DNA from: Deltaproteobacteria bacterium
GTDB taxonomy: Bacteria > Myxococcota > Kuafuiibacteriia > Kuafuiibacteriales > Kuafuiibacteriaceae
NCBI GenBank assembly: GCA_016703535.1
Contig: JADJBV010000002.1
Span: 1,798,001-1,862,000, forward strand
Length of the DNA stretch: 64,000 nucleotides
Reading direction: 5' to 3'
Shown: positions 27,241 to 36,900 of the stretch, one piece after another
Position numbering within the stretch: position 1 is the first letter of the stretch
Layout of the letters: each line of letters opens with the position of its first letter
Made by a program: the position numbers and the translations under genes
The notes under the pieces: generated by a model
What the model was told of the DNA's origin: nothing
The model's input: only the letters and a program-made list of their open reading frames with translations
Database searches by the model: none

Positions 27241-29676
27241 ATGCGAATCCAAGTCCTCTCCACGATCGGGCTCCTTTTGGTGGCGTGTGCCGACCGCGCC
27301 GAAGACCAAGGCAACGTGGTCGCGGCGATCGATCCGGTGCCGGGGCAATACATCGTCGTCTTGGACGAGCTGGCCACCCCTGGTGCGGCCGAAGGGGTCG
27401 CGGCCGAATACGCGGCCGTCGTCGAACACCAATACCAACACGCGGTGATCGGCTTCGCGGCCCGCATGGCCCGAGAAGACGCCGAGGCCCTCAGCCGCGA
27501 TCCCCGGGTGCTGCGGGTGGAAGAAGACGGACGAGTGGCGGCCAACCTGACCCAACAACCCGCACCTTGGGGGCTGGATCGGATCGATCAGGCGGCGCTC
27601 CCACTGAGTGGCGACTATCGCTACGAAGGCGACGGTAGCGGCGTTCGCATCTACGTCATCGACACCGGCGTGTTCATCGAACACCAGGACTTCGGCGGGC
27701 GCGCCTCGGCCGGGTTCAGCAGCATCGACGATGGGCGAGGTTCAACCGACTGCAACGGCCACGGCACCCACGTGGCGGGCACCGCGGCGGGCACCCGCTA
27801 CGGCGTGGCCAAAGGAGCCCAGGTCGTAGCGGTGCGCGTGTTGGGCTGCGACGGCAGCGGCACCATCGCGGGGGTGATCGCTGGCGTCGATTGGGTCACC
27901 GCCAACGCGGTTTCGCCGGCGGTGGCCAACATGAGCCTAGGCGGTGGGGCCTCTCCTTCCCTCGATCAAGCGGTGGCCCGTTCCATCGAAAGTGGCGTGG
28001 TCTACGCGGTGGCCGCGGGGAACGACAACGCCGACGCTTGTGGCAGTTCACCGGCCTCGACCCCCACCGCGATCACCGTCGGCGCCAGCGCCAGCGACGA
28101 CAGCCGGGCCTGGTTCTCCAACTTCGGGGCCTGCGTCGATCTCTTCGCCCCCGGCCTCGACATCGTGGCCCCCTGGTACACCTCGGAGGTCGCTACCGCG
28201 ACGATCAGCGGCACCTCGATGGCCACGCCTCACGTGGCTGGCGTGATCGCCCGATACCTCGCCGCCAACCCCAGCGCCGATCCGGCGGCCGTCCGGGACA
28301 CCTTGGTGGAAAACGGCGCCGCCTTTCGCTTGAGCGACCCGGGGCCGGGGTCACCCAACGTCTTGTTGCAGGCGGGCTTCATCGACCCTGCCGGTGACAA
28401 CCAGAGCCCCCAGGTGGAGTTGTTGGCGCCAAACGATGGGCAGACCTTGGCGGGCACCACCACGATCCGGGTCGCCGCCAGCGACGACCGGGGTGCACCT
28501 GCAATCATGTTGCGATTGGGTGGGCAACTCCTCACCACCGGGACCGGCACCGTCAGCTACCTTTGGGACACCCACACCGTGGCCGACGGCCCCTACCTCC
28601 TCGAGGCGGTCGCGATCGACGGTGGCCGCCACGTGCGCGTGGCTCGGGCTGAAGTTTGGGTGGTCAACCAGGTCCCCCACGTCGCCAGCTGGGATCCGGC
28701 CCTCCAGGTGCCCCGCTGTTTTGAGCCTGGACCCCGCTGCGATTCGTGGCGGCGCGCCGAAGGTCGTGGTTCCAGCGAGATCCGGGCCCCCAACACCTTG
28801 TTCGGCGCCTGCGCCGACGGCACCAGCGGCGCCTTCCACTCCGACGAGTCGATCGATCGGATCACCGTGAGCAGCCTGGACGGGGGGCTCCTCACCCGAG
28901 GCAACGCCGCTCGGATCGACGTGGTGGTCTGGGCCTACGCCGGCTACACCAGCGACTTCCTCGATCTTTACTACGCCGACGACGCCCAGCAGCCGAGCTG
29001 GATCCTGCTCGGGACTTTGGCGCCGACCCAAGCCGGCCTCCAAACCTTGTCGACCACCTTCACCTTGGGCAGCGGCGAAAGCCCGGTGATCCGCGCCGCC
29101 TTCCGCTACCAAGGTTCGGCCGCGCCGTGCACCGCGGGGGCCTACGACGATCGGGATGATCTGGTGCTCCAGGTGGTGGCCCCAATTCGAGGGCCGGGCC
29201 CGGGCGATCTGGTGATCAGCGAGCTGATGTACAACCCACTGGGGGCGGAGCCCGGCGCCGAGTGGTTCGAGGTGGTCAACCGCACCGCCGATCGACTGGA
29301 CCTCACCGGGGTGATCTTGGCGAGCGGTCCCGAGGTCGATGTCCCCCTCGCGCCTTTGGTAGTGGCCCCCGGCTCCCGCACCGTCTTTTGTCGGAGCGCC
29401 GCGCTGGGACCGGCCGGGTGTGTGCCCTACGGCCGGGTGGTGCTCAACAACCGGGCCGACGAGCTGACCCTCAGCACCGGGGCCGGGGTCCTGATCGATC
29501 GGGTGGCCTACGGCACAACCGCCGAATGGCCCCGTTCGGTCAACGGCCGGGCCATCCAGCTCGCCGAGTCGGCGATCGACTCGAACGCGAACGATCTCGG
29601 CACCCGTTGGTGCCCAGCGAACACCCCCTCCGGGATCGACCTCGGCACGCCGGGGGCGCCCAACACCTGCCCCTGA
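27241..29676 (+). CDS. Subtilisin-family (S8) lipoprotein protease with lamin-tail domain
   Basis: This 811-residue protein opens with a lipoprotein signal (lipobox LVAC). An I9-type inhibitor propeptide follows (about 35-100), then a proteinase K-like catalytic domain. All three catalytic residues are present: Asp in VYVIDTG-like IYVIDTGVF, His in NGHGTHVAGT and Ser in SGTSMATPHVAG. After about residue 385 come Ig-like beta domains with a cysteine-bounded module. A lamin-tail domain (LTD) follows near residue 660 (DLVISELMYNPLG, EWFEVVNRT), often found in secreted bacterial hydrolases. It should be an active extracellular or surface protease, useful for degrading prey or biomass proteins. 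No obvious partner gene is adjacent. Confidence 0.93.
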   Translation: MRIQVLSTIGLLLVACADRAEDQGNVVAAIDPVPGQYIVVLDELATPGAAEGVAAEYAAVVEHQYQHAVIGFAARMAREDAEALSRDPRVLRVEEDGRVAANLTQQPAPWGLDRIDQAALPLSGDYRYEGDGSGVRIYVIDTGVFIEHQDFGGRASAGFSSIDDGRGSTDCNGHGTHVAGTAAGTRYGVAKGAQVVAVRVLGCDGSGTIAGVIAGVDWVTANAVSPAVANMSLGGGASPSLDQAVARSIESGVVYAVAAGNDNADACGSSPASTPTAITVGASASDDSRAWFSNFGACVDLFAPGLDIVAPWYTSEVATATISGTSMATPHVAGVIARYLAANPSADPAAVRDTLVENGAAFRLSDPGPGSPNVLLQAGFIDPAGDNQSPQVELLAPNDGQTLAGTTTIRVAASDDRGAPAIMLRLGGQLLTTGTGTVSYLWDTHTVADGPYLLEAVAIDGGRHVRVARAEVWVVNQVPHVASWDPALQVPRCFEPGPRCDSWRRAEGRGSSEIRAPNTLFGACADGTSGAFHSDESIDRITVSSLDGGLLTRGNAARIDVVVWAYAGYTSDFLDLYYADDAQQPSWILLGTLAPTQAGLQTLSTTFTLGSGESPVIRAAFRYQGSAAPCTAGAYDDRDDLVLQVVAPIRGPGPGDLVISELMYNPLGAEPGAEWFEVVNRTADRLDLTGVILASGPEVDVPLAPLVVAPGSRTVFCRSAALGPAGCVPYGRVVLNNRADELTLSTGAGVLIDRVAYGTTAEWPRSVNGRAIQLAESAIDSNANDLGTRWCPANTPSGIDLGTPGAPNTCP

Positions 29677-29734
29677 GGCTTGATTCGGGTCTCCCGCGGA
29701 GGAGTGGGACGATTTCTGAGGGGTTACGGTTCGG

Positions 29735-30565
29735 TTGCGTAAGGGGGCGACCCTCAAGTCCCCGAGATTCGGCCGATTCTACGGGGCGATGCTGGACGCC
29801 CTCTTCGACTGCAACCGGAAGGTCAACCTGGTCTTCGGGGTCTGCGTCGATGTCCAGAACGTGGCGGCGCCTTTGGCCGGTGCCTCCTTCAACATCGAGT
29901 TGTTGGCCCACAACGGGGTGGTGCGGGCGGCCCAGCTCGACGGGATCGCCGGCCGCCCCTTGATCGCCCTGACCGAGTTCCTCTCCACCTTGCCGAAAAA
30001 GATCGGCCCCGCCGTCAAAGAGATCGAACAACTTTGTCGTCGTTTGGCCCGGGTGACCGCCGACTCCACCAACCGGATCCGGGTCTACTACCTGCTGACC
30101 CGGGCGTTGTTGCGGATGGCCGAGTCGGGTCTACCGGAGGAGGCGCGGGTTCGACTCCAGGCCCTGGCCAACTCGGACTTCACCACCGACCGAGACCTGG
30201 AGCGGTTGGTGCAGCTGCTCGAAGAACACCACGTGCGCGGCGCCGCCGTCGTCGGAGCACGTTGTCAAGCCACCTTGCGGGAGGTGTCCCAGCGGATCGA
30301 CGAGGCCCGACAGATCTTCGCCGACATCGATGAACGTCTGCAGGAGCTGAAGACCATCGCTCGGAGCAGCCGCTACCTGGCCAGCTGCCTCCGGATCGAG
30401 GTGGCCCACCTGCCCAAAGAGTCGGATGGCTTCGGCAGCTTCACCGCCGAGATCGGCAGCACCTTGGACCTGCTCGAAGAGCGATTGGCCGAGCTCCAAC
30501 GGATCGAAACCCGTGGTGAGGTTTTGGTTCGCGACCTGGCCGAAAGGATCGACAGTCATGCGTAG
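29735..30565 (+). CDS. Coiled-coil partner of ODP oxygen sensor (chemotaxis-like signalling protein)
   Basis: This 276-residue soluble, largely helical protein has long heptad stretches in its second half, for example around RQIFADIDERLQELKTIARS and STLDLLEERLAELQRI. The N-terminal 90 residues (VFGVCVDVQNVAAPLAGAS) are globular. Genes of this layout next to ODP-type metallo-beta-lactamase proteins often encode MCP-like receivers of the oxygen signal, though the canonical receptor hairpin is not evident here. The TTG start at 29735 has a GAGGGG box 12 bases upstream. It overlaps the ODP gene by 8 bases, so a functional pair is likely. A near-match of the GCAAG-N4-CTTGC palindrome lies at 30265. 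Confidence 0.65.
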   Translation: MRKGATLKSPRFGRFYGAMLDALFDCNRKVNLVFGVCVDVQNVAAPLAGASFNIELLAHNGVVRAAQLDGIAGRPLIALTEFLSTLPKKIGPAVKEIEQLCRRLARVTADSTNRIRVYYLLTRALLRMAESGLPEEARVRLQALANSDFTTDRDLERLVQLLEEHHVRGAAVVGARCQATLREVSQRIDEARQIFADIDERLQELKTIARSSRYLASCLRIEVAHLPKESDGFGSFTAEIGSTLDLLEERLAELQRIETRGEVLVRDLAERIDSHA

Positions 30566-31304
30566 CGAGACCCTCTTCGACGAGGACGGCCACCGTTGGT
30601 TGGCCTTCGGACGAGATCCCAACAAGCGGGACTCGGTGATCGACACCAACGAATACGTGATCCTCTCGGACGGCAAGGCGTTGATCCTGGATCCCGGCGG
30701 CATCGAGGTGTTCCCGGAGGTGTTGTCGGCCATGACCCGGCACTTCGACACCCACCAGATCGAAGCGCTGTTCGCCAGCCACCAAGATCCCGACATCATC
30801 TCGTCGTTGCCGATGTGGCTGGATCTCTGTCCCGGCGTGAAGGCCTACGCCAGCTGGTTGTGGCGCTCGTTTTTGGCCCACTTCGCCATGGGCCGCGACG
30901 CCGACATCTTGCCCGTGCCGGACGAGGGCATGACCTTGACCATCGGGCCGAAGAAACGGCGGGTCGAGCTGATCCCCGCCCACTATTGCCACTCCTCCGG
31001 GAATTTTTCGGTGTGGGATCCGACGGCCAAGATCCTCTTTTCGGGGGACATCGGCGCGGCCTTGTTGCCGGATCACGAATACAACTTCTACGTGGAGGAC
31101 TTCGCCAAACACGTGGAATACATGCGCGGCTTCCACCTGCGTTGGATGCCCTCTCGGCCGGCGCTCCAGTCCTGGGTGAAGAAGGTTCGGGCGCTCCAAC
31201 CCAACATGATCTGCCCCCAACACGGCGCGATCTTTCGGGGAGAGGACGTCGGCCGTTTCCTCGACTGGCTCGACACCTTGGAGGTCGGTCAGATCCACTG
31301 GTGA
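30558..31304 (+). CDS. ODP-type metallo-beta-lactamase-fold diiron oxygen-binding protein
   Basis: This 248-residue protein matches the ODP branch of the flavodiiron MBL fold. Metal ligands are placed as expected: SHQDPD (His75, Asp77, Asp79), HYCHSSGNF (His142, His145), FSGDIGAA (Asp164) and CPQHGA (His222). In characterised ODPs a diiron site binds oxygen and reports it to chemotaxis signalling. There is no flavodoxin domain, so it is unlikely to be a full oxygen reductase. ATG 30558 overlaps the partner gene by 8 bases; the frame stays open upstream but without coding character. It is followed at once by ATP synthase genes. Confidence 0.85.
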   Translation: MRSETLFDEDGHRWLAFGRDPNKRDSVIDTNEYVILSDGKALILDPGGIEVFPEVLSAMTRHFDTHQIEALFASHQDPDIISSLPMWLDLCPGVKAYASWLWRSFLAHFAMGRDADILPVPDEGMTLTIGPKKRRVELIPAHYCHSSGNFSVWDPTAKILFSGDIGAALLPDHEYNFYVEDFAKHVEYMRGFHLRWMPSRPALQSWVKKVRALQPNMICPQHGAIFRGEDVGRFLDWLDTLEVGQIHW

Positions 31305-31335
31305 ACTTGACCCCGGGGGCCCCAGCGGTCCCTGA

Positions 31336-31581
31336 TGGGTCATCGACGCCAAGGACCCCATCCCTGGTCGGGCTTGGACCCGGGCCAGCACCGTTGGCAT
31401 CGAACTCGCCGTCGCGGTGATCGGTTGTCTGATGCTCGGCCACTGGGCCGACGGCAAGTTGGGCACCGATCCCTGGTTGGCCCTCCTCGGGATCATCCTG
31501 GGATCGATCGCTGGTTTTCGGTCATTGCTTCGGGCCGCCCGTTCGGGGGATGACGACCCGCCTCCTCCCCCACAGCCCTGA
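31336..31581 (+). CDS. AtpZ/AtpI-family small membrane protein, no normal start codon
   Basis: The open frame encodes about 80 residues with the AtpZ (ATPase gene 1) pattern. The first helix includes GIELAVAVIGCLMLGHWAD, then KLGTDPW, and a second helix LLGIILGSIAGF ends in a basic/acidic tail. These proteins sit before the F0 genes and may assist assembly or magnesium transport. The stop TGA overlaps the next ATG by one base. An in-frame TGA at 31333 bounds it upstream. No ATG, GTG or TTG lies between that stop and the first helix; the first in-frame GTG (31417) would remove half of helix one. ATG 31335 is one frame off, so either a rare start (ATC/GTC) or an indel is involved. Confidence 0.7.
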   Translation, partial: WVIDAKDPIPGRAWTRASTVGIELAVAVIGCLMLGHWADGKLGTDPWLALLGIILGSIAGFRSLLRAARSGDDDPPPPPQP

Positions 31582-32018
31582 TGTTGACCCGCGTCCTGCT
31601 CCGATATGGCCTCTCCACCGCCGCCTTGGTTTTGGCCTTGGCCGGGGCGATCGTCTTTTTTGCCTTCGGTGAGGCCCACGTCCTGGGGGTCTTGGTCGGT
31701 GGGGCCCTGGTGGTCCTCGATGGGGCAGGGTTGGTCTACCTGGTGGGGCGGCTGATGGATCAGGACACCTCGGTGGCCAAGAAGTCGGTCTTCACCCTGA
31801 TCTTGGTGGTGAAGTTGGCGGTGGTCGGGGGCCTGCTGTGGTGGTCCCTCCAGCGGTTTTCTGGGTTGGGGATCCTGATCGGCATCGCCGTGGGCCTGAC
31901 CGGCCTCATCGTTGGCCTGAGTCGGGGATCCACCTCTAAGGAGGGCCTGGCGGCCATGGACCAAGAAGCGGCTCGGATCCGTGAAGAAACCGAAGACAAC
32001 GGCTCCGATTCAGGTTAG
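31581..32018 (+). CDS. AtpI-like ATP synthase subunit I family protein
   Basis: This 145-residue protein has four predicted membrane helices (about residues 10-30, 33-56, 70-90 and 95-113) and a charged C-terminal tail. Length, topology and position, between an AtpZ-like gene and atpB, fit the AtpI family of F0 assembly helpers, whose sequence is poorly conserved. Its ATG overlaps the preceding stop (TGATG), so it is translationally coupled. Confidence 0.75.
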   Translation: MLTRVLLRYGLSTAALVLALAGAIVFFAFGEAHVLGVLVGGALVVLDGAGLVYLVGRLMDQDTSVAKKSVFTLILVVKLAVVGGLLWWSLQRFSGLGILIGIAVGLTGLIVGLSRGSTSKEGLAAMDQEAARIREETEDNGSDSG

Positions 32019-32044
32019 GTCGGCGCCCGGAGAGACCACGCGGC

Positions 32045-32878
32045 ATGCCCCACGGACAGTCCTGGCTCAACTTCATCCCCGGCTTTGATGCCCTCCAGCA
32101 TTGGCTGGATAGCCTCGGGCCAGGCTTTTTGTTCCACGATCCGATCCACGCTCAACACGTCGCGGCCATGTTTTTGGTCTTCTTGCTGATGTTGTTGTTC
32201 GCCTTGTCGGCGCGATCGGGGCTGAACAAGGCCAAGGGCGACATCCTCCCCGAGGCCAAGTTGACCTCCCGGACCATCGTCGAGTTGGCGATGGACGGCC
32301 TGCTGAACGTCATGCAGGCGACCATGTCCCGGGAGGCGGCGCTCCGTCACTTCTGGATCATCGGCAGCTTGGCGGCGTTCATCCTCTTCTCCAACCTGCT
32401 CGGGCTGATCCCTGGCTTCTTGCCGCCGACCGAAAGCTTCAACACCACCTTCGCCTGCGGGACCATCACCTTCCTCTATTACAACTACTACGCCTTCTCG
32501 AAGTTGGGCTTTGGGCACCTCGCCCACATGGCCAACCCGGTCGGTGAGCCCTGGGGCTGGTTCCTGGCGCCGTTGTTCCTGCCCGTCGAGTTGATCTCGC
32601 ACACGGTTCGGCCGATCAGCTTGGCCATCCGTCTGCTCTGCAACATCGCCGGTGACCACTTGGTGCTTTCGGTGTTCGTCGGCATCTTCCCGCTGCTGCT
32701 GCCCATCCCGTTCATCGGCCTTGGGTTGTTTGTGGCGCTGGTGCAGACCTTCATTTTCACCTTGCTCTCCTGCGTGTATCTCGGCGAAGTCGAGCAGAAC
32801 ATTGCGCACCACGAGGCCGCGCACGGTCATGGCCACGGCCATGAGCACGGGCACGGCGAACACGCGGCGGCGCACTAA
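32045..32878 (+). CDS. atpB: F0F1 ATP synthase subunit a
   Basis: This 277-residue polytopic membrane protein is the stator half-channel of the ATP synthase. The family signature HTVRPISLAIRLLCNIAGDH sits near residue 200 and includes the essential arginine (in AIRLL) that faces the c-ring carboxylate. Five to six hydrophobic helices are visible. The C-terminal 25 residues are a histidine/glycine-rich tail (HEAAHGHGHGHEHGHG), an extension not needed by the family. atpE follows; the b subunit and F1 genes are not in this window, so the operon is split. Confidence 0.96.
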   Translation: MPHGQSWLNFIPGFDALQHWLDSLGPGFLFHDPIHAQHVAAMFLVFLLMLLFALSARSGLNKAKGDILPEAKLTSRTIVELAMDGLLNVMQATMSREAALRHFWIIGSLAAFILFSNLLGLIPGFLPPTESFNTTFACGTITFLYYNYYAFSKLGFGHLAHMANPVGEPWGWFLAPLFLPVELISHTVRPISLAIRLLCNIAGDHLVLSVFVGIFPLLLPIPFIGLGLFVALVQTFIFTLLSCVYLGEVEQNIAHHEAAHGHGHGHEHGHGEHAAAH

Positions 32879-33007
32879 AACCAGAACTGAGTCGACCGAT
32901 CTCCGGGCTCGCTCCCGCTACGCAACGGCGTAGATGGGGAAGAGAGAGTAGAGGCGCGCGGCGTGAGCAAACGGCGCGGGGGCGGTATCGACCGAGGTCA
33001 GGAAGTC

Positions 33008-33337
33008 ATGAAGAAGTTTTTCGTCACCCTCAGCTCCACCATCACCCTCCTCCTCTTGGCTGTGCCGGCGTTCGCGCAGGACGCGGCTGACAAGGCCGGC
33101 GCCATCGGCATGACCGCCATGGCCGCTGGTATCTGCATGTGCGTGGGCACCCTCGGCGGCGCCCTCAGCCAGGCCCGGACCGCGGCGACCGCCCTCGAAG
33201 GCATCGCCCGCAACCCCCAGTCGGCCCCCAAGGTCCAGACCCCGATGATCATCGCGCTGGCCATGACCGAGTCGCTGGTGCTCTTCGCGCTGGTGATCGC
33301 GTTTTTCCTTCAGGGCAAGGTCCCGAACCTCGGCTGA
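33008..33337 (+). CDS. atpE: F0F1 ATP synthase subunit c with N-terminal leader
   Basis: This 109-residue protein is longer than a typical 75-90 residue c subunit because of a signal-peptide-like leader (residues 1-23, ending AFAQ). The two-helix hairpin follows, with a polar RNPQ loop at residues 68-71. The ion-binding glutamate is Glu88, followed by Ser89, and Gln55 lies where the sodium-type subunits have their glutamine. The expected threonine after Ser is leucine, so proton or sodium coupling cannot be decided. ATG 33008 has an AGGA box five bases upstream; an upstream start at 32963 would add a non-typical basic segment. Confidence 0.95.
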   Translation: MKKFFVTLSSTITLLLLAVPAFAQDAADKAGAIGMTAMAAGICMCVGTLGGALSQARTAATALEGIARNPQSAPKVQTPMIIALAMTESLVLFALVIAFFLQGKVPNLG

Positions 33338-33383
33338 TCAAGGTCGGCGGCCCCTGGGCACGCCAGATCCGGTCTTTGGACCG

Positions 33384-33430
33384 CGAAGCCTCGGGCTCAT
33401 CGGCTGATGCGGATGAGTGCCGAGGCTTCG
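33384..33430. terminator. Strong hairpin between convergent atpE and lipoprotein genes
   Basis: CGAAGCCTCGG (33384-33394) and CCGAGGCTTCG (33420-33430) form a perfect 11-base stem. Inside it CTCATC (33396-33401) pairs with GATGAG (33412-33417). The stem straddles the end of the minus-strand lipoprotein gene and lies 47 bases after atpE. Being symmetric, it could stop transcription in both directions. T-runs are weak. Confidence 0.55.
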
Positions 33431-33903
33431 ATCTTTGGGCCTCGCATCAAGCCCGACTCGTCGATCTCGTAGGTCTCCACCGTCAACAAGCCACCGGTGG
33501 TGGTTGCGGTGTCGATGAACAGGGTGATCTGGTGGCTGACGGTCCAACCTTCGTCGCAAGCCTCGACGGTCGCCTGGCCTTGGCCCAACTCTTTGGTGCC
33601 GTCCTTCAGGAACAGGCGCTCCCGAAAACGGCCCGACTTGCCGGCGTAGAGTTGGGTCGAGACGTACACGTGTTGTCCGCCTTGGGCGCCGCTGTGGAGG
33701 GCGAGGGGGCTGGACTCGCCGCTGAAGGCCACGAAGCGATCGTCTTGGCGGGTGCCCAGGTTGACCGCGGGCTGCCCGGGCGTGGTGCCCTCTTCGCAGT
33801 CGGTCTCGACCGGCTCCGGTCCCGGGCCACATCCCAAGGCCAAGGTGATGGTGATCGCGCTGGTCACGGTGATCAAAAAGAGCTCCAGGGGCCGCACGCG
33901 CAT
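33397..33903 (-). CDS. Hypothetical lipoprotein
   Basis: This 168-residue protein has a classic lipoprotein signal: basic start, hydrophobic helix and lipobox LALGC near residue 25. A short Pro/Glu linker is followed by a beta-rich domain with two further cysteines (DCEEG and EACDEGW) that may form a disulfide. I do not recognise a family. It begins 4 bases after the stop of the upstream pseudoprotease gene, so the two are probably co-transcribed. Confidence 0.75.
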   Translation of the reverse strand: MRVRPLELFLITVTSAITITLALGCGPGPEPVETDCEEGTTPGQPAVNLGTRQDDRFVAFSGESSPLALHSGAQGGQHVYVSTQLYAGKSGRFRERLFLKDGTKELGQGQATVEACDEGWTVSHQITLFIDTATTTGGLLTVETYEIDESGLMRGPKIEASALIRISR

Positions 33904-33907
33904 ATCT

Positions 33908-36900
33908 TCAGTCTACCCGTCGCCGGCGGATCTGGGCGAGGCCCAGCAGCAGCATGATCGGCGTCATGTCCGGGCCCCGTCCTTCTTCGCTGCTGCTGCA
34001 AGCGCAGGTGCTGGTGGGTGGGTTGACCCGCCGCAGCCGCGTCGACTGGGCGAGGTTGCCGGTGGCCGCCTGATCGTGGTGAAAGCCGGCCCACGGGATC
34101 CGCTCCGCCGCCGGCCCCCGGGTGCGCCAGACAAAAAGTTGGCCCTCGACGGTGGCCGCCGCCAGCTCCAGCAGGCCGTCCCCGTCCAGATCGCCCACCG
34201 CCGGCGGTCCGGCCAAAGGGGCGCCCACCAGCTTGGGGAAGCGGCGCACCACCGAACCGTCGTAGGCCAAGGCCATCAGGGACTCGGTCCCGGGGATCAC
34301 CACCTCGGGCCGACGATCACCGTCGAGATCAACCACCGTAAAGTCGAGGGCGCTGCCGTCGGGAACCGGCCGAGGGAAACCGGGCAACCAGCTGCCGTCG
34401 GCGTGCAACGCGGCCAGGGCCAGGGCTCTTTCGGTCCCGGGTTCCTTTTCCGGATCGTCCAGGTCGTGGATCAAAAAGAGCAGCTCCAGCCGATCGTCGG
34501 CGTCCAGGTCGGCGACGGCCAACTGCTGGTGGGTGGCGCTCCAACGCGTTCCACTCAATAGAAGGTCCAACTCCACCCGCACCCGCAGATCTCCCCCATA
34601 AACCAACATCGGCCCTAGGCCGGCGAGGACCAAGGCCACGTCCAGCCGCCCATCGTCGTCCAGATCCGCCAAGGCGGGGGAGGGCAGGTAGGCGGCGTGG
34701 CGGTCGGCGGCTCCAGGGGCCTTGGGCAACACCAGCGGCTCGGCAAAAGCCGCTCCTTTTGCGTCGAGGAAGTGAAGCCGGTTGGCGGTGGCCACCACCA
34801 ACTCCGGCCGCCCATCGCCGTCCAGGTCACCCACCGCTGGGGTCCCGGCCGGGCCATCCAGCCGTACGTCGACCTGGGCGGGCCCGCTGGCGCCAAAGAT
34901 CAAGAGGTGTCCATCGGCCCGGGCCACGACGTGTTCGGGCAGGCCGTCTCCGTCCAGATCGATCAGCACCGGCGCCGTGGTTTGACCTCCCGGCGCCACG
35001 CTGGAGCTCTGCACCGAGGTCGATCGGGGGCCACTTGGGTCATGGAGCACCGCGCCCTCGTCCAACATCGACCACCGCCCGTCCGATCCCAGGGACGGCG
35101 CGCTCAAGATCGCTTGGTCGGCCTGGGCCACCAAGTTCACCAGCCCCTTGGCGTCGACCCGCAGCAGCTGACCGGTCCCGGTGCCCAACCAGATCGCGCC
35201 GTCTTCGCCGATCCGCGGGGGCCCCCACACCGAAGCCCCCAGGCCGAGCGGAAAGGCCGGCCACAGATCGAGATCTCGATGCAGGAAGATCACCCGCCGC
35301 TGTTCTTGCACGCCGCCGCCGTCGGCCCGGACCGTAGCCCGCAAAGTGATGGCGCCGTCGGCCGTCTCTGACCAGGGTGCCGTCGGATCCGCCGACAAGC
35401 CCACGGTGGGCAACAACGCCGACACCTCCATGGGGCCACCGCTGAGCAGGGTGCCGCTGGCCAAACTCGACCACTGATCCGGGCTCGGATCTTGGCCGGG
35501 CGCACTCTCCACTTGGTAACTGAGGGCCTGGCCCCCCGGGTTGGTCACCCGGATCTCGACCTCCACCGGAGTCCCCGGGCTCGGATCAAAGGTCACTCGG
35601 CCAGACGGCGACAAAAACTCGACCGAAGGTGGCAGGCGACCACTCCGCACCGCCGCGACGGCCGCAGCGGCCTCGATCCGTCCGGCGCCGGTTCGCCGAT
35701 CCCATCCCGCCCCGGTCCGCGGCGCGCCCACCAGATCGCTGGCGGTGGCCAACAACACGCCCCGGGCCTCGGGTGCCGACAAACTTCGGGTCGGGCCAGG
35801 ACCGGCGTCCAGTGCCGCCGCGTGGAGCAGCCCCAACACCCCCGCGGCCAAGCCGATCGCCTCGGGCCCGGGCGGTGCCGGCGCCATCAAGGCCAACTCC
35901 GCGGCTTCACCGGAGCGGGGATCAGGCCAGGCGATCGCCGTGGCGCCTTCGGGCGCCCGCCGATCCAACCCCACACTTCCGATCCGCAACACGTCCAGCG
36001 TGGCCGGCCATGGGCTCTGGCGCCCGCCCAACCGTCCGCGGCCGACCACGATCGAAAGTTGATCCTGGGCCTCGGTCACCGCCGCCACCAAGGCCGGGCT
36101 GTCGGTGAGGACCGCCACCTCACTGGCCAAGACCACCACACCTCGGGAACGGGCGTAGCGGACCGCCTCGGCCATCACGTCGGCCCGGGCCACCGCGCCG
36201 GGCGAAACCAAGAGGGGCAAGATCCCACAACGGGGACAAACGCCGGCCAACTTGCGACCGTCGTTGGCTGCGGCCCCGATCGTCGAGGCCAAGGCGCTGG
36301 CCTCCCCCGAGGGGACCGGGTCCCCTGCGTAGAAGTTGTAGCCGACGAGATCATCGACCCACCCGTTGCCGTCATCGTCCCTGCCGTCGGCGAAGATCGC
36401 GATCAGATCTCGAGGATCGAGGAGCCCGTTGCCGTCGACGTCACCCCGATCGGCCCGCGCCAGCAGGCGAAGATCGAGGACCCGATCGATCGTCGGCGCC
36501 GTGGTGCCGGTGGCGCTGGTGTAGTCGAGGACCGTAAAGACCCCGTCGCCGTTGGGATCGAAGTCCTCTTCCCCACCCCGCTGAGGCGGCGACAGCTCAC
36601 CCGGGTTGAGCAGGTACCGACCGACCAACTCCGGATCCGCCAGGTCGACCCCCGAGCCCACCACGGCGATCACCACGTCGGGTCGGCCGGTGGTCAGGGC
36701 CCAGGCCCGATCGATCGAGCTGCCGGTGGCGCTTGGTCCTTCGGGGCCCACGCCCGTGAGGCAAGCAGGGCGAAAGGAGTAGAGGCCTCGTTGGCCCTGA
36801 CATCGAGGGCCCGGGGCGTATCCGGGATCGTCGGGTTGATGGACGGGGAGGGCGTAACTCTCCGGCTCGAGGTCGGCGGGAGGTGGCCACCCTGGATTGG

